A stretch of DNA of 38,026 nucleotides from Microcaldota archaeon (GCA_027449585.1 DAIDLJ010000003.1:1-38026); one strand, 5' to 3'; positions 24,640 through 32,617 are shown, counted from the stretch's first letter. The notes: generated from the sequence alone by a model not told the origin. Numbers and translations: made by a program.

Positions 24640-25677
24640 TTAAGTCCTGCAAAGCGAAGAATTAGAATAGCACACGGCATTGACTGCAGTTTGGGGAACG
24701 GAAAGGTATTGGCAATCGGTAAGAACCACAGAGGAAGATGTTATATTGTAGTACTTAGCCTGCACATACTGGCCGTTTATCATCTCCTGCGAAGAAGCAA
24801 GACATGAGTTGAATGATGTAGAGTTTATGCCTGACTGCAAAGCCAGTTCGCGCAGGAGATAGGCAGGCATGTAGCGATCCTGATACGTGGAATTCACCGC
24901 GTTAACGAATGCCGTGAAGTTGCGTTGACCAGAAGCACAGATTAGATACTTGCCCAGGAGCAACGTGTTGTTAAGCCCGTAGGTGTTTGCCACCTGCAAT
25001 GAATACTGCGAGGTGAGAAGCTTTACGCTGAGGCTGACATTGCCTCCAAATCTTCGCTCGAGATTGCTTGCATTGATAAGCGAGGAGACTGCGCCTGGGG
25101 CATAAGGGTCGATGAACCAGTACACGGGCACTGACCCGTTCTGCAACGGACATGAAGTTGATCCATGAAGCTTGACTACGCCTTCTGAGATTACGTAGTT
25201 CTGCGAGATGGATGCAGGACTTATTGTCTGTGTCATAGGGCTGAACTTTGAGAGGTTTGAATCGTTGATTAGCAGGCCGAATGTATAGCTCTTCCCGTTT
25301 ATCGGACCGATATATGGGATGGAGACGTACCAGTCCCCAAGGTCTTGGAGGTAGGAGACCTTTGCTGCGCTTACATTTGATATGTACGGGAGAAGTGAGA
25401 GCGAGGTGTTGTAGCTTGAGTAGCTTGCCAGGATGTGCTCTGCCTGAAGTAGAACCTGGCCTGAAGTGTGCGTTGTCGAGTACTGGCTGGAAGAGCAGTT
25501 CTGGCATGTGGAATTAAGTACAGTTATCTTGGTATTGAATGACATTGCGATAACAAGCAGCAGCAATATGGCCACAAGGACAATAAGAGCTAGGTGTATG
25601 TTGTCTAGGCCTCCGAGTCTTGAGACTGGCCTTACTAGTATGCTAGGCTCGCTTATCTTCCTGTTAAGCTTTGGCAT
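24640..25677 (-). CDS. Membrane-anchored secreted DsbA-like protein without active-site cysteines
   Basis: 345 residues from ATG 25677. A signal anchor spans residues 27-46, and a CQNC pair follows at residues 58-61. The outside part carries many Asn-X-Ser/Thr sites, as in glycosylated archaeal surface proteins. From about residue 180 the sequence follows a DsbA/thioredoxin pattern: VYWFIDPYAPGA where active DsbA proteins have a DPYCPAC-like site, then a helical insert with FTAFVNAVN and NSTSFNSCLAS. The CxxC is replaced by APGA, so it is not a normal oxidoreductase. TATA-like ATTTATATTG is centred about 32 bases before the ATG. Function unknown; domain call moderate. Confidence 0.62.
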   Translation of the reverse strand: MPKLNRKISEPSILVRPVSRLGGLDNIHLALIVLVAILLLLVIAMSFNTKITVLNSTCQNCSSSQYSTTHTSGQVLLQAEHILASYSSYNTSLSLLPYISNVSAAKVSYLQDLGDWYVSIPYIGPINGKSYTFGLLINDSNLSKFSPMTQTISPASISQNYVISEGVVKLHGSTSCPLQNGSVPVYWFIDPYAPGAVSSLINASNLERRFGGNVSLSVKLLTSQYSLQVANTYGLNNTLLLGKYLICASGQRNFTAFVNAVNSTYQDRYMPAYLLRELALQSGINSTSFNSCLASSQEMINGQYVQAKYYNITSSSVVLTDCQYLSVPQTAVNAVCYSNSSLCRT

Positions 25678-25739
25678 GAAGAACAACAATTAGACACTAT
25701 TATTCAATATAAATGTTTGGCTTTGCGCTGTTGATTCGC

Positions 25740-26261
25740 CTAGCGAATCTTAAATGAAGCCACCTTTTTCCATTCCTTGCCATCCCATCTTCTTGCGTAG
25801 AGCCTTATCGTGTCTGCGTTAAAACCATCGCCGAAATAGTTGCCATCAATGCCTGAAAGCAGCTTTAGCCTCCGGCCCTTTGCAAGATTTGCGTACATCA
25901 GGCTCATGTGCGGTGTGAATTTTGTGCTTCTTGCCTCGAATTCCTTCTCCGCGAGCCTGCGCGCGCGGAAGAGCTCTGGACTGGCCCTCACTTTTATGAA
26001 TAGAGGCATAGTATACCTGCCTGAGTGCGAGGTGCCGCCAAAGATTATTGGCATTCTGCATAGCTTCGATGAGAGCCTTCTGGTCTTCTTTATTATGTCC
26101 TGCCGCTCCCCAGATATGTAGCCAAGCAGCGTGACGTGCGGATCGAATGATACCGTGCCGTTTGACTTGGAAATATCAAGTATTGTCTTTGCGACATTTC
26201 TTGCGGCGCGGCCATTGGGCATTACCCATATAGAATATTCATATTTGCCTCTTCTCGACAT
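25740..26261 (-). CDS. 2H phosphoesterase, cyclic phosphodiesterase (CPDase)-like
   Basis: 173 residues. The two HxT/S motifs of the 2H superfamily are FDPHVTLLG near residue 40 and FTPHMSLMY near residue 117, with SIWVMP at the N-terminus. This is closest to the yeast/plant CPDase group, which opens ADP-ribose 1'',2''-cyclic phosphate left by tRNA splicing; related 2H enzymes act on 2'-5' RNA linkages. The substrate here is unknown. The ATG is 7 bases after the cupin stop, with GTGATC as ribosome site, so the two are co-transcribed. Confidence 0.85.
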   Translation of the reverse strand: MSRRGKYEYSIWVMPNGRAARNVAKTILDISKSNGTVSFDPHVTLLGYISGERQDIIKKTRRLSSKLCRMPIIFGGTSHSGRYTMPLFIKVRASPELFRARRLAEKEFEARSTKFTPHMSLMYANLAKGRRLKLLSGIDGNYFGDGFNADTIRLYARRWDGKEWKKVASFKIR

Positions 26262-26268
26262 AACATGA

Positions 26269-27168
26269 TCACTTTTGCTGCAATTGCGCAGTAAGTAAAG
26301 GCACGGACAGTATTATCTCGGCTATGCCTTTTCCATTAAGTATGGTGAATTTGTCTGCTATAGACTCTGAGCTTGCCTTCATAACAAATGTAGGCTCTGT
26401 TCCGTGCATCTCGGCATAGTGGAATACGCCGCTAGGTATCACAACAGTGTCACCCTTGCCCATTTTAATTGAATCCATTCCTCCTTTAATGGCATAGTGA
26501 AGAGTCATGCCGCTAAATGTTGTGTATGACTCAACAAGAACGCTGTGGATGTGGAAGTCCTGCGGCGATATCGAATTGCCCACGGAGAACTCCTGGTTAT
26601 CCGGGCCCAGTATAAGGTACTTTGGCTCCTGCCTGTCCAGTCTCTCGCCGCCAGTGGCGTTTATCTCACCGTTTATGTTCCTTGGGACTACAAGCTTATT
26701 GTAGCCGCGTTTTGGAAGTTGGTAGTCTATATTGTAGGCCGTAAAGCTTACTGGAGCAGATATGGAGCATTCCTGGGCAGATTCCTGTGCTATTCTGCCA
26801 AAGTACACTGTCCCTTTGAAATCTACAGAATAGGATGTCTGCCCTGGTATTGCAACTGCATTTATCCCCTCCATTCTCACCTTTTTCGCCTTTTCATTCG
26901 AATAACTTATGCTAAAAGGACTCTCTGAGAATATGAAGTGCATGCCCTTTTCAGATCTGTTGACGTTTACACTCTTTGGATCTGCGGAGTTCATTATGAG
27001 CAGTCTCATTTTTCCATTGGAGTATGATATCATTGATACGGAATCTGAATCAGGGCTTCTGATAAGTGTAGGACGTTTTGACTGCATAAGGGCCGAGCGT
27101 ATCTCCCCATTCGATAACTCGTTGAACTTAATGACCATTGCATTCACATTCTCTGGACATTTTATCAT
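26269..27168 (-). CDS. Cupin-fold protein, unknown function
   Basis: 299 residues from ATG 27168. Residues about 200-275 follow a cupin: FHIHSVLVES, TLHYAIKGG, GKGDTVVIPSGVFHYAEMHG, with His residues at possible metal positions. The N-terminal 150 residues are also strand-rich and may be a second, degenerate barrel. A second start, ATG 27138 (MVIKFNELS), fits better if the TATA-like GTTTTTATATG next to 27170 is used. It lies downstream of tRNA-Arg(CCT) on the same strand and before the CPDase-like gene. Substrate and role unknown. Confidence 0.65.
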   Translation of the reverse strand: MIKCPENVNAMVIKFNELSNGEIRSALMQSKRPTLIRSPDSDSVSMISYSNGKMRLLIMNSADPKSVNVNRSEKGMHFIFSESPFSISYSNEKAKKVRMEGINAVAIPGQTSYSVDFKGTVYFGRIAQESAQECSISAPVSFTAYNIDYQLPKRGYNKLVVPRNINGEINATGGERLDRQEPKYLILGPDNQEFSVGNSISPQDFHIHSVLVESYTTFSGMTLHYAIKGGMDSIKMGKGDTVVIPSGVFHYAEMHGTEPTFVMKASSESIADKFTILNGKGIAEIILSVPLLTAQLQQK

Positions 27169-27213
27169 ATAAAAACTTTATCAGTACTTGCGCCTTTTGT
27201 CTGAAGGTACAAA

Positions 27214-27288
27214 CGGGTCTGACGGGATTTGAACCCGCGACCTTAACCTTAGGACGGTTCCGCTCTATCCAAGCTGAGCTACAGACCC
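27214..27288 (-). tRNA. tRNA-Arg (anticodon CCT)
   Basis: On the minus strand, acceptor GGGTCTG pairs with CAGACCC, discriminator G at 27214. D stem GCTC/GAGC. The anticodon loop GTCCTAA gives CCT, which reads AGG. The anticodon stem has four pairs and a G-A mismatch at its outer end. T arm GCGGG-TTCAAAT-CCCGT. CCA is not encoded. Confidence 0.92.
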
Positions 27289-27341
27289 ACATTTGCATTA
27301 GAGATATGAACCGGATATGAATATAAAGTCTTTTGGTGGCT

Positions 27342-27893
27342 TTACGAACGCATTTCGGGCAGGACCTTCTTCATTGCGCTGATAGGAGGGTAGATGTAAA
27401 TCTCGTAGGTTCCCTCTGAGCCAATGCTGAGAAGCTCGTTCTTAACGGCTTCTGGGATGTCAGAAAACTCGATCTTCTCGAATCCGCGCTGGGTGAGTTC
27501 GTTGTGACCCTGGCTTACCCCGTTCTTGAGGGAGACTATTGTCGCCTTTGGGTCCGACGTGTTTATCGCATCTATTATCGCATCCTTGAGCTTTGAATTC
27601 AGGCCGTTTCCGCGGTATTCCGGAAGGACTACGGCTGCTCGGAGCTCAACCCATCCTGATTCTGGCCATTTTGAAGCTGCCTGATGGCCTATTATGTCCC
27701 CTTTTTCATTCTTGGCCACAAAACACATGCCGTGGTTTATCCATGACTTGACATCATCTTCGGTGACATGCAGGACTGCGCCGGAGCGCTTGAACTCGTC
27801 ATTTATAAGGTTCGTTACCTTCTTTGCCTCTGACATTTCTGCAGCAACTACGCTGAACTTAAAGGCGTTTTGATGCTTTAGCTGTATCCCCAT
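27342..27893 (-). CDS. GNAT-family N-acetyltransferase
   Basis: 183 residues. The GNAT core is visible: CFVAKNEKGDIIGHQAASKW (strands 2-3), WVELRAAVVLPEYRGNGLNSKL (strand 4 and the acetyl-CoA pyrophosphate loop RGNG) and the C-terminal NELTQRGFEKIEF. The acceptor substrate is unknown. The promoter has an 11-base inverted repeat around its TATA box. A truncated relative lies just upstream, sharing the VAKNE-G-IIGH stretch. Confidence 0.86.
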   Translation of the reverse strand: MGIQLKHQNAFKFSVVAAEMSEAKKVTNLINDEFKRSGAVLHVTEDDVKSWINHGMCFVAKNEKGDIIGHQAASKWPESGWVELRAAVVLPEYRGNGLNSKLKDAIIDAINTSDPKATIVSLKNGVSQGHNELTQRGFEKIEFSDIPEAVKNELLSIGSEGTYEIYIYPPISAMKKVLPEMRS

Positions 27894-27903
27894 TTTAATC
27901 AGA

Positions 27904-27946
27904 TAAATAGTGCATTAAATCCTATATAAACATTGTGCACTATTTA
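27904..27946. promoter_or_regulatory. 11-base inverted repeat flanking the TATA box of the GNAT gene
   Basis: Arms TAAATAGTGCA (27904-27914) and TGCACTATTTA (27936-27946) are perfectly complementary. The 21-base spacer contains the TATA box CTATATAAA (27922-27930), placed about 30-35 bases before the GNAT ATG. A protein bound to both arms would enclose the core promoter. Just upstream, TTTAGTGCAAATTT (27943-27956) resembles part of the shared promoter block of the MoxR and ankyrin operons. Confidence 0.7.
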
Positions 27947-28081
27947 GTGCAAATTTGACTGTAAACGTACCATATGATACAATTTATATTTGAGGAGTGC
28001 AGCAGATAACAAGGGATATGTATACGGTGATTTGTACGCAGAGCTTTTGAAGAGAAAATTTATCGGCTTGTGGGAATCGAC

Positions 28082-28429
28082 TCATTTACCGCAGACTCCT
28101 TGAGAAGGAATATACTCTTCGTATTTTGGCTCATTTCGCCTTAACCTAAGAAGCTCTGCCGTCATCTCGCTAAGGGTCAGCTGATAGCCCGGTTTTATTA
28201 CGCTCAATGAGTTAAAGACCTCACCGTCATGCGTTTCGAAAAGCACATTGTGACCTATTATCTCCCCAGTCTCATTCTTGGCCACAATGGACTTTCCATC
28301 CTTTATCGCATCCTTTATCATAGATATTGAAGCGTTAGAATAGCGCGTGGAGCGGAGAAGAACCATTATGCCCATCATGTCATTTTCTGTGCTTTTTTGT
28401 ATCGTTATGCCCTTTTGCATAGTCTTCAC
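28082..28429 (-). pseudogene. Truncated GNAT-family acetyltransferase
   Basis: 115 residues. The N-terminal half matches its neighbour (SIVAKNETGEIIGHNVLFET), but the sequence ends soon after strand 4, and the acetyl-CoA loop (R/Q-x-x-G-x-G/A) and the C-terminal half are missing. It should not bind acetyl-CoA in the usual way. A TATA-like GCTTATATATC about 33 bases before the ATG means it is probably still transcribed. It may be a decaying duplicate or a protein with a new role; the intact frame slightly favours retention. Confidence 0.55.
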
Positions 28430-28519
28430 TGAAATGATAAGAATTATTATGATATATAAGCTTTTTGTGAGATTTTAGATTAGAATATCATATTTTATGG
28501 TATTGTATCAGGTGAAACA

Positions 28520-29113
28520 ATGACTGTATCGGACATAGTTAGGATGTACCTGAAAAACAAGCCCTACACATTGGAGGCGCTTGAAAATAGCATAGTGAAT
28601 TACAGTGCGCTTGCCAGGATAGTGCAGCGAGAGTTGCGCATAAAGAATTACCATGCGATTAAGGCGGCGCTGCGAAGGTATGCCCAGGAACTTAAGGAGA
28701 ACAGCATAAGCATAGAGAAGCATGCTACTTCCATAATAAAATCTAGCAAGATTACCATAGAGAGCGGTATAGCTGTGGTGATATCAACGTCTGATCTCGA
28801 CGTTGAGAAGAGCGGTAAGATAAAACTCAATGATTACTACATCTATCTCGTGCCCGATCCTTCTGAACTTAAGTACATAAAGAAGGGAAGGGGCACTATA
28901 AAGGTCCAGGAGAATGCATCTGCGATAACGATCCATTCAGAGGAGAGGCTTGAGGCGCTTCCGGGCTTTGTGGCATTCGTCGCTTCTTTGCTTGCTGAAC
29001 AGAACATAAACATAATAGAGTTCATATCATGCTACACCGAGACGCTGCTTGTTGTGAGCAACAGCGATGCACTAAAGAGCCATGGTCTTCTTATGGGCAT
29101 AACTGAGAAATAG
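28520..29113 (+). CDS. ACT-domain protein with N-terminal HTH-like region
   Basis: 197 residues. The N-terminus (MTVSDIVRMYLKNKPYTLEA, then YSALARIVQREL and AIKAALRRYAQE) looks like a winged or helical DNA-binding region. The C-terminus (PGFVAFVASLLAEQNINIIE, then TETLLVVSNSDA) is an ACT-type ligand-binding domain. Archaeal proteins of this layout are thought to be amino-acid-responsive regulators; ligand and targets are unknown. ATG 28520 lies about 26 bases after the TATA-like CATATTTTATGG, so it is leaderless. It converges on the second MoxR gene with one base between stops. Confidence 0.8.
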   Translation: MTVSDIVRMYLKNKPYTLEALENSIVNYSALARIVQRELRIKNYHAIKAALRRYAQELKENSISIEKHATSIIKSSKITIESGIAVVISTSDLDVEKSGKIKLNDYYIYLVPDPSELKYIKKGRGTIKVQENASAITIHSEERLEALPGFVAFVASLLAEQNINIIEFISCYTETLLVVSNSDALKSHGLLMGITEK

Positions 29114-29114
29114 C

Positions 29115-30026
29115 TCACTTGTTGCTTGCCAGTATCCCGTCTATTATTCCATTCACGCCTATTCCTCCAGTGGACCTCACCACTATCCTGTGGCTCAGCA
29201 CCGGCTTTGCGAGGAAGCGTATGTCCTCCTTTGTTACCTCGGACCTTCCCTCTATGAGCGCCTTTGCCTTTGCGCACTGCAGAAATGAGATGTCGGCCCT
29301 TGGACTTGCTCCCATGACTATGTGTATGTCCTTTCTGGTCGCATCGACGAGTTTTGTGAGGTACTGGCTCGCTTCTTCAGGAAGCACTATCGACTTGGCC
29401 TTCTGCTGAAGCTCCAATATGTCTGCAATTGTAAGTATCTTCTTGGTCTCGATATGCTCCTCGGACTCCTTTATCCTGAGCATCTTCTCTTCCTCCTCCA
29501 TGGAGGGATAGGTAACCTCGATCCTCATGACAAACCTGTCAGCAAGGACCTTTGGAAGGGCCTCTGTGCCCTCGATCCTGAGTGGATTTTGCGTAGCTAT
29601 CGCCATGAAGGGCTTTGGCAGCGGAATGGACTGCCCTCCGAGCGTCACCTGTCTCTCCTCAAGAGCCTCGAGGAAGGCGCTCATGGTCCTTGGCGGCGCC
29701 CTGTTGAGTTCGTCCATTAAGAGTATGTTGGTGAAAATTGGCCCCTTGTTTAATTTTATGTCCCTGTTCTCGTCATAGTAGGCCTGCCCCACTATATCCT
29801 CTGGAACAAGATCGGGCATGCACTGTATCCTCTTGAAGTTTGCCTGCATCGTGTCTGCGAGTGCCTTGCTCATCGTAGTCTTTGCAACTCCTGGAACCCC
29901 TTCGAGGAGCACGTGGCCGTTGGCGACAAGACCTATGAACAAAAGCTCTATCACTTCGGTCTTTCCGGAGATATGCTTCTTGAGCTCCTCCTCGACCTTC
30001 TGATAGGCTTCTTTTGGATCTGCCAA
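29115..30026 (-). CDS. MoxR-type AAA+ ATPase (second)
   Basis: 303 residues, the classical short MoxR. Walker A is GVPGVAKTT (about residue 41), Walker B is ILLMDELNRAPP, sensor 1 is IATQNP, and ADRFVMRIEV carries the arginine region. MoxR proteins act as chaperones in assembling or activating complexes, usually with a VWA partner, but none is adjacent here. It follows two ankyrin genes. The start is a TTG at 30026 with a TATA element (TTATTTAAAG, near 30053-30062) about 27-36 bases upstream, so it has its own promoter. Confidence 0.92.
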   Translation of the reverse strand: MADPKEAYQKVEEELKKHISGKTEVIELLFIGLVANGHVLLEGVPGVAKTTMSKALADTMQANFKRIQCMPDLVPEDIVGQAYYDENRDIKLNKGPIFTNILLMDELNRAPPRTMSAFLEALEERQVTLGGQSIPLPKPFMAIATQNPLRIEGTEALPKVLADRFVMRIEVTYPSMEEEEKMLRIKESEEHIETKKILTIADILELQQKAKSIVLPEEASQYLTKLVDATRKDIHIVMGASPRADISFLQCAKAKALIEGRSEVTKEDIRFLAKPVLSHRIVVRSTGGIGVNGIIDGILASNK

Positions 30027-30062
30027 TCAATCAACAATTAGATTTGTTTCTCAGTCTTTAAA

Positions 30063-30076
30063 TAACTGCGCAGTTA
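30063..30076. promoter_or_regulatory. 14-base palindrome between ankyrin stop and MoxR promoter
   Basis: TAACTGCGCAGTTA is a perfect palindrome. It includes the stop codon of the ankyrin gene (30074-30076) and sits directly upstream of the TATA element of the second moxR gene. It contains the ACTGC found in the shared promoter block. Operator role inferred. Confidence 0.5.
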
Positions 30077-31090
30077 GTTTGCAATCTTCTTGTGCACTGC
30101 GACTGGCTTTGGCTGGGCGCCTCGCTCCAGGGCAGAGAATTGATACTGCTTGAAGAGCGGCGTGAGGACATCTTTGGACTCTGAGAGCAGAACATAGTGA
30201 TAGGCGCTTAAGCCACTTTTATCGACAAGATTCTGGTTTGCACCGGCCTCCAGCAGGGTCTTGCACATCTCAACGTCCCCGCTTATTGCAGCCAGTATCA
30301 AGGCAGTGTTTCCGAGCAGGTCCTGAGCGTTTACGTTAGCCTCCTTTTTCTTGAGTATCTCCTTCATTATGTAAAGGTTCTCGTTTGATGCGGCAAGTAT
30401 TAGGGCGGTTTCCTTATGCTTGTTCTCTGCGTTTGGATCGGCATTCTTTAGTAGGAGCAACGTGGAGGTCCTGAAATCGTCTGCACGGACCGCAAGAAGC
30501 AGTGGCGTTTCTCCCTCAGCATCATACGCATTGACATTTGCTCCGGCTATTACGAGGAGCTCTGCGGTGTCAAAATAGCCTTTGTGAAGCGCAGTAAGAA
30601 GCGGGGTGTTGCCTTTGACGTTTGTGGTGTTTACGTGCGCGCCGCTCTTTATAAGAAGGTCGATCATGTCGTTGTCCCCTGTGAAGGTGGCATAGGTTAG
30701 AGGGGTGTTTCCTGCCCGGTCCTGGAAATTTACATCTGCGCCTGCATCTATGAGCATTTTTGCGACCTCTTGATTTCCACCGTTGGCCACGCGATGAAGA
30801 GGCGGACTCTCGCCTAGAAGATACGCATTTGGATCGGACCTCCTTGAAAGCAGGAGCCGGACTATCTCTGGATTCATGTTCTTTACAGTTACTGCAAATA
30901 CAAGCGGATGAAAGAACCTGTTCATAGGTCCTTTGGGGGTGTTGACAATTCCCCATAGCATCGGCTCTTCAACGTTTGCACCAAGATCAAGAGCCATCTC
31001 TGCAAGCCCTCTGTTTCCTTCCAGCAGCGCGTCGCGTAGCAGCGCGTTGCCCATTACCTTTAGGGTCTCTGGATTTGCTTCTGAGGACAT
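30074..31090 (-). CDS. Ankyrin-repeat protein 1
   Basis: 338 residues, cytosolic, no signal peptide. At least six ankyrin repeats are clear, with G-TPL starts and DVN/NVN turns (for example GNTPLLTALHKGYFDTAELL and GNTALILAAISGDVEMCKTL), between about residues 75 and 310. The N-terminal 70 residues are a diverged helical cap with LLRDALLEGN. It is a paralogue of the next gene, which lies 10 bases upstream; GGTG before the ATG overlaps the stop of that gene. Ankyrin repeats bind proteins; the partner is unknown. The adjacent MoxR is a candidate. Confidence 0.92.
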   Translation of the reverse strand: MSSEANPETLKVMGNALLRDALLEGNRGLAEMALDLGANVEEPMLWGIVNTPKGPMNRFFHPLVFAVTVKNMNPEIVRLLLSRRSDPNAYLLGESPPLHRVANGGNQEVAKMLIDAGADVNFQDRAGNTPLTYATFTGDNDMIDLLIKSGAHVNTTNVKGNTPLLTALHKGYFDTAELLVIAGANVNAYDAEGETPLLLAVRADDFRTSTLLLLKNADPNAENKHKETALILAASNENLYIMKEILKKKEANVNAQDLLGNTALILAAISGDVEMCKTLLEAGANQNLVDKSGLSAYHYVLLSESKDVLTPLFKQYQFSALERGAQPKPVAVHKKIAN

Positions 31091-31100
31091 TAATACACCA

Positions 31101-32096
31101 TCATATTCCGGTTACTTTCTTCTTTTTATCTGGAGCTATCTCTACCTTTCCAGGCTCGCTAGCCCTAAGAAGGCTTATCAGGTGCCTGTTGCCGCCGGCG
31201 TTTGCCAGGGATATCAGGGATTCCCATTCCTTGCCTGCATCCTTGAGCTCTGGATGCTTCTCCATCATGTAATCGAACACTTCGCAGTTGTTTGTCTTGA
31301 CTGCATACATTGCAGCATTCATACCAAAACTGTCCGTCGCATGCATGTCCGCACCGCAGTCTATTAGCGCCTTTGCTGCTGCGTTGCTTCCCTTCTGCAC
31401 TGCATAGATGAGCGGAGTTTCCATGTTGGCTCCTCTCACATCGAGACTTGCGCCATGCCTTATCAGCATCTTTGCAATCACGTCGTTGTCAAGCTGCGCT
31501 GCGTAGTGGAGCGCAGTATATCCTTCCGAATCCCTTACGTTGGCATCGACATTGTAATCCAGAAGTATTGCAAGCATTCCATCGCGGCCCTTCTTTGTAG
31601 CCTCTATTACCGGGAAGATGTTTGCCCATCCCCCCGCGTTTGGATTTGCACCGGCTTCAAGCAGTATACTCATATTCATCGATCTGTTGCTCTCTATTGT
31701 ATTCACAAGTGGCGTAGAGCCTTGGGCGTCGGGCTGGTCGAGGCTGACTCCGGGTTCGTTTGTTATGAGTTGCAGTGACCTTGGAGAGCCTTTGTATGCG
31801 GCATAGTGCACCGGGCCTGCTTCCTGAAGCGCCTGATCGAAAGTGGGATCTGCGCCGTTATCGAGCATGGCCTTTATTATCCTATGATCGATGTCAGGTA
31901 TGGTTAGGGCAATTAGTAGCGCTGGAAGGGAACGAGAAGTCTCGACTTCTCCGTTCTTTATCTTTACTGGAAAGGAGACGTTGAGCGCCGCTCCGAGCTC
32001 TATTGCAAGCTCGACCTCCTTATAACTCTTTGACTTTGTTATTGCATCAAGGAGCATATTGTTTACTAGCTCTACGAATTTTCCATCATCTTCCAT
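31101..32096 (-). CDS. Ankyrin-repeat protein 2
   Basis: 331 residues. Ankyrin repeats run from about residue 65 to 295 (for example GYTALHYAAQLDNDVIAKML and METPLIYAVQKGSNAAAKAL), with an N-terminal cap like that of protein 1 (LLLDAI...ELAIELGAAL). It is the first gene of the ANK-ANK-MoxR run; its promoter carries copy 2 of the 24-base block. The last part has a Lys/Glu-rich tail (about residue 318 on). Function unknown; likely a protein-binding scaffold. Confidence 0.92.
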   Translation of the reverse strand: MEDDGKFVELVNNMLLDAITKSKSYKEVELAIELGAALNVSFPVKIKNGEVETSRSLPALLIALTIPDIDHRIIKAMLDNGADPTFDQALQEAGPVHYAAYKGSPRSLQLITNEPGVSLDQPDAQGSTPLVNTIESNRSMNMSILLEAGANPNAGGWANIFPVIEATKKGRDGMLAILLDYNVDANVRDSEGYTALHYAAQLDNDVIAKMLIRHGASLDVRGANMETPLIYAVQKGSNAAAKALIDCGADMHATDSFGMNAAMYAVKTNNCEVFDYMMEKHPELKDAGKEWESLISLANAGGNRHLISLLRASEPGKVEIAPDKKKKVTGI

Positions 32097-32125
32097 TCAT
32101 ACCCAACTTAAAGGACATTTTTCCA

Positions 32126-32149
32126 TATTTAAACGTTTACTGCAAATTT
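32126..32149 (-). promoter_or_regulatory. Shared promoter block, copy 2 (ankyrin operon)
   Basis: Read on the plus strand it is TATTTAAAC, then G, then TTTACTGCAAATTT. It matches 23 of 24 bases of the block at 17097-17120, and its left end is also exactly 30 bases from the start codon. It covers the TATA box and about 15 bases upstream of it. Confidence 0.75.
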
Positions 32150-32257
32150 TCGAACCTTGCTCTTGACTTATCAGATTGATGGCGTAGGACCGTTCCATAC
32201 AAAAGGTTTAAATTAAAGCGTTTTGCTAATATACTCAGTTAAATTTGGGGCTTTTTT

Positions 32258-32599
32258 ATGGCAGGAAAGAAGAGATCTGACACTAGGCTAGCTTCTGTAC
32301 CGGAGGTACTAAACATACTTGAAGACAGGAAGAAGGACAGTGAGTTTGGCTACGAACAGACGCTTGCGTATGAATATGCCACCAAGTTCTCGCAGGTAAA
32401 GGAGTCCGATGCCAAGAAGATGGTAAAGGAACTCGAAGAGCTTGGACTTGAAGAAAAACTTGCTCTGAAGATGGTGGAGATAATGCCGGACAATGCAAGC
32501 CTGGTAAAACTGGTTCTTGCAATGGACAAGAACAGGCAGCCTACGGATGACGATACTGTTGGGAAGATACTGGGAGTAGTGAAGAGCTACTCAAATTAA
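32258..32599 (+). CDS. rpoF: DNA-directed RNA polymerase subunit F (Rpb4)
   Basis: 113 residues, the length of archaeal Rpb4. TSVPEVLNILEDRK-like start, EQTLAYEYATKFS and DNASLVKLVLAMDK follow the family. RpoF pairs with RpoE (Rpb7) in the polymerase stalk. A TATA-like GGTTTAAATTA (32204-32214) is about 45-55 bases before the ATG, so there is a leader of some 20 bases. It is followed by DUF655, a conserved archaeal arrangement. Confidence 0.92.
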   Translation: MAGKKRSDTRLASVPEVLNILEDRKKDSEFGYEQTLAYEYATKFSQVKESDAKKMVKELEELGLEEKLALKMVEIMPDNASLVKLVLAMDKNRQPTDDDTVGKILGVVKSYSN

Positions 32600-32617
32600 T
32601 AAATTTTGGGTGTTGGT

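Noticed and set aside
27990..28103. A 37-codon plus-strand frame with a protein-like sequence (TTG start, ending near GLWESTHLPQTP)
   Set aside because: Its start overlaps an AT-rich stretch, it has no homology I recognise, and its end overlaps the truncated GNAT gene. Too short to support.
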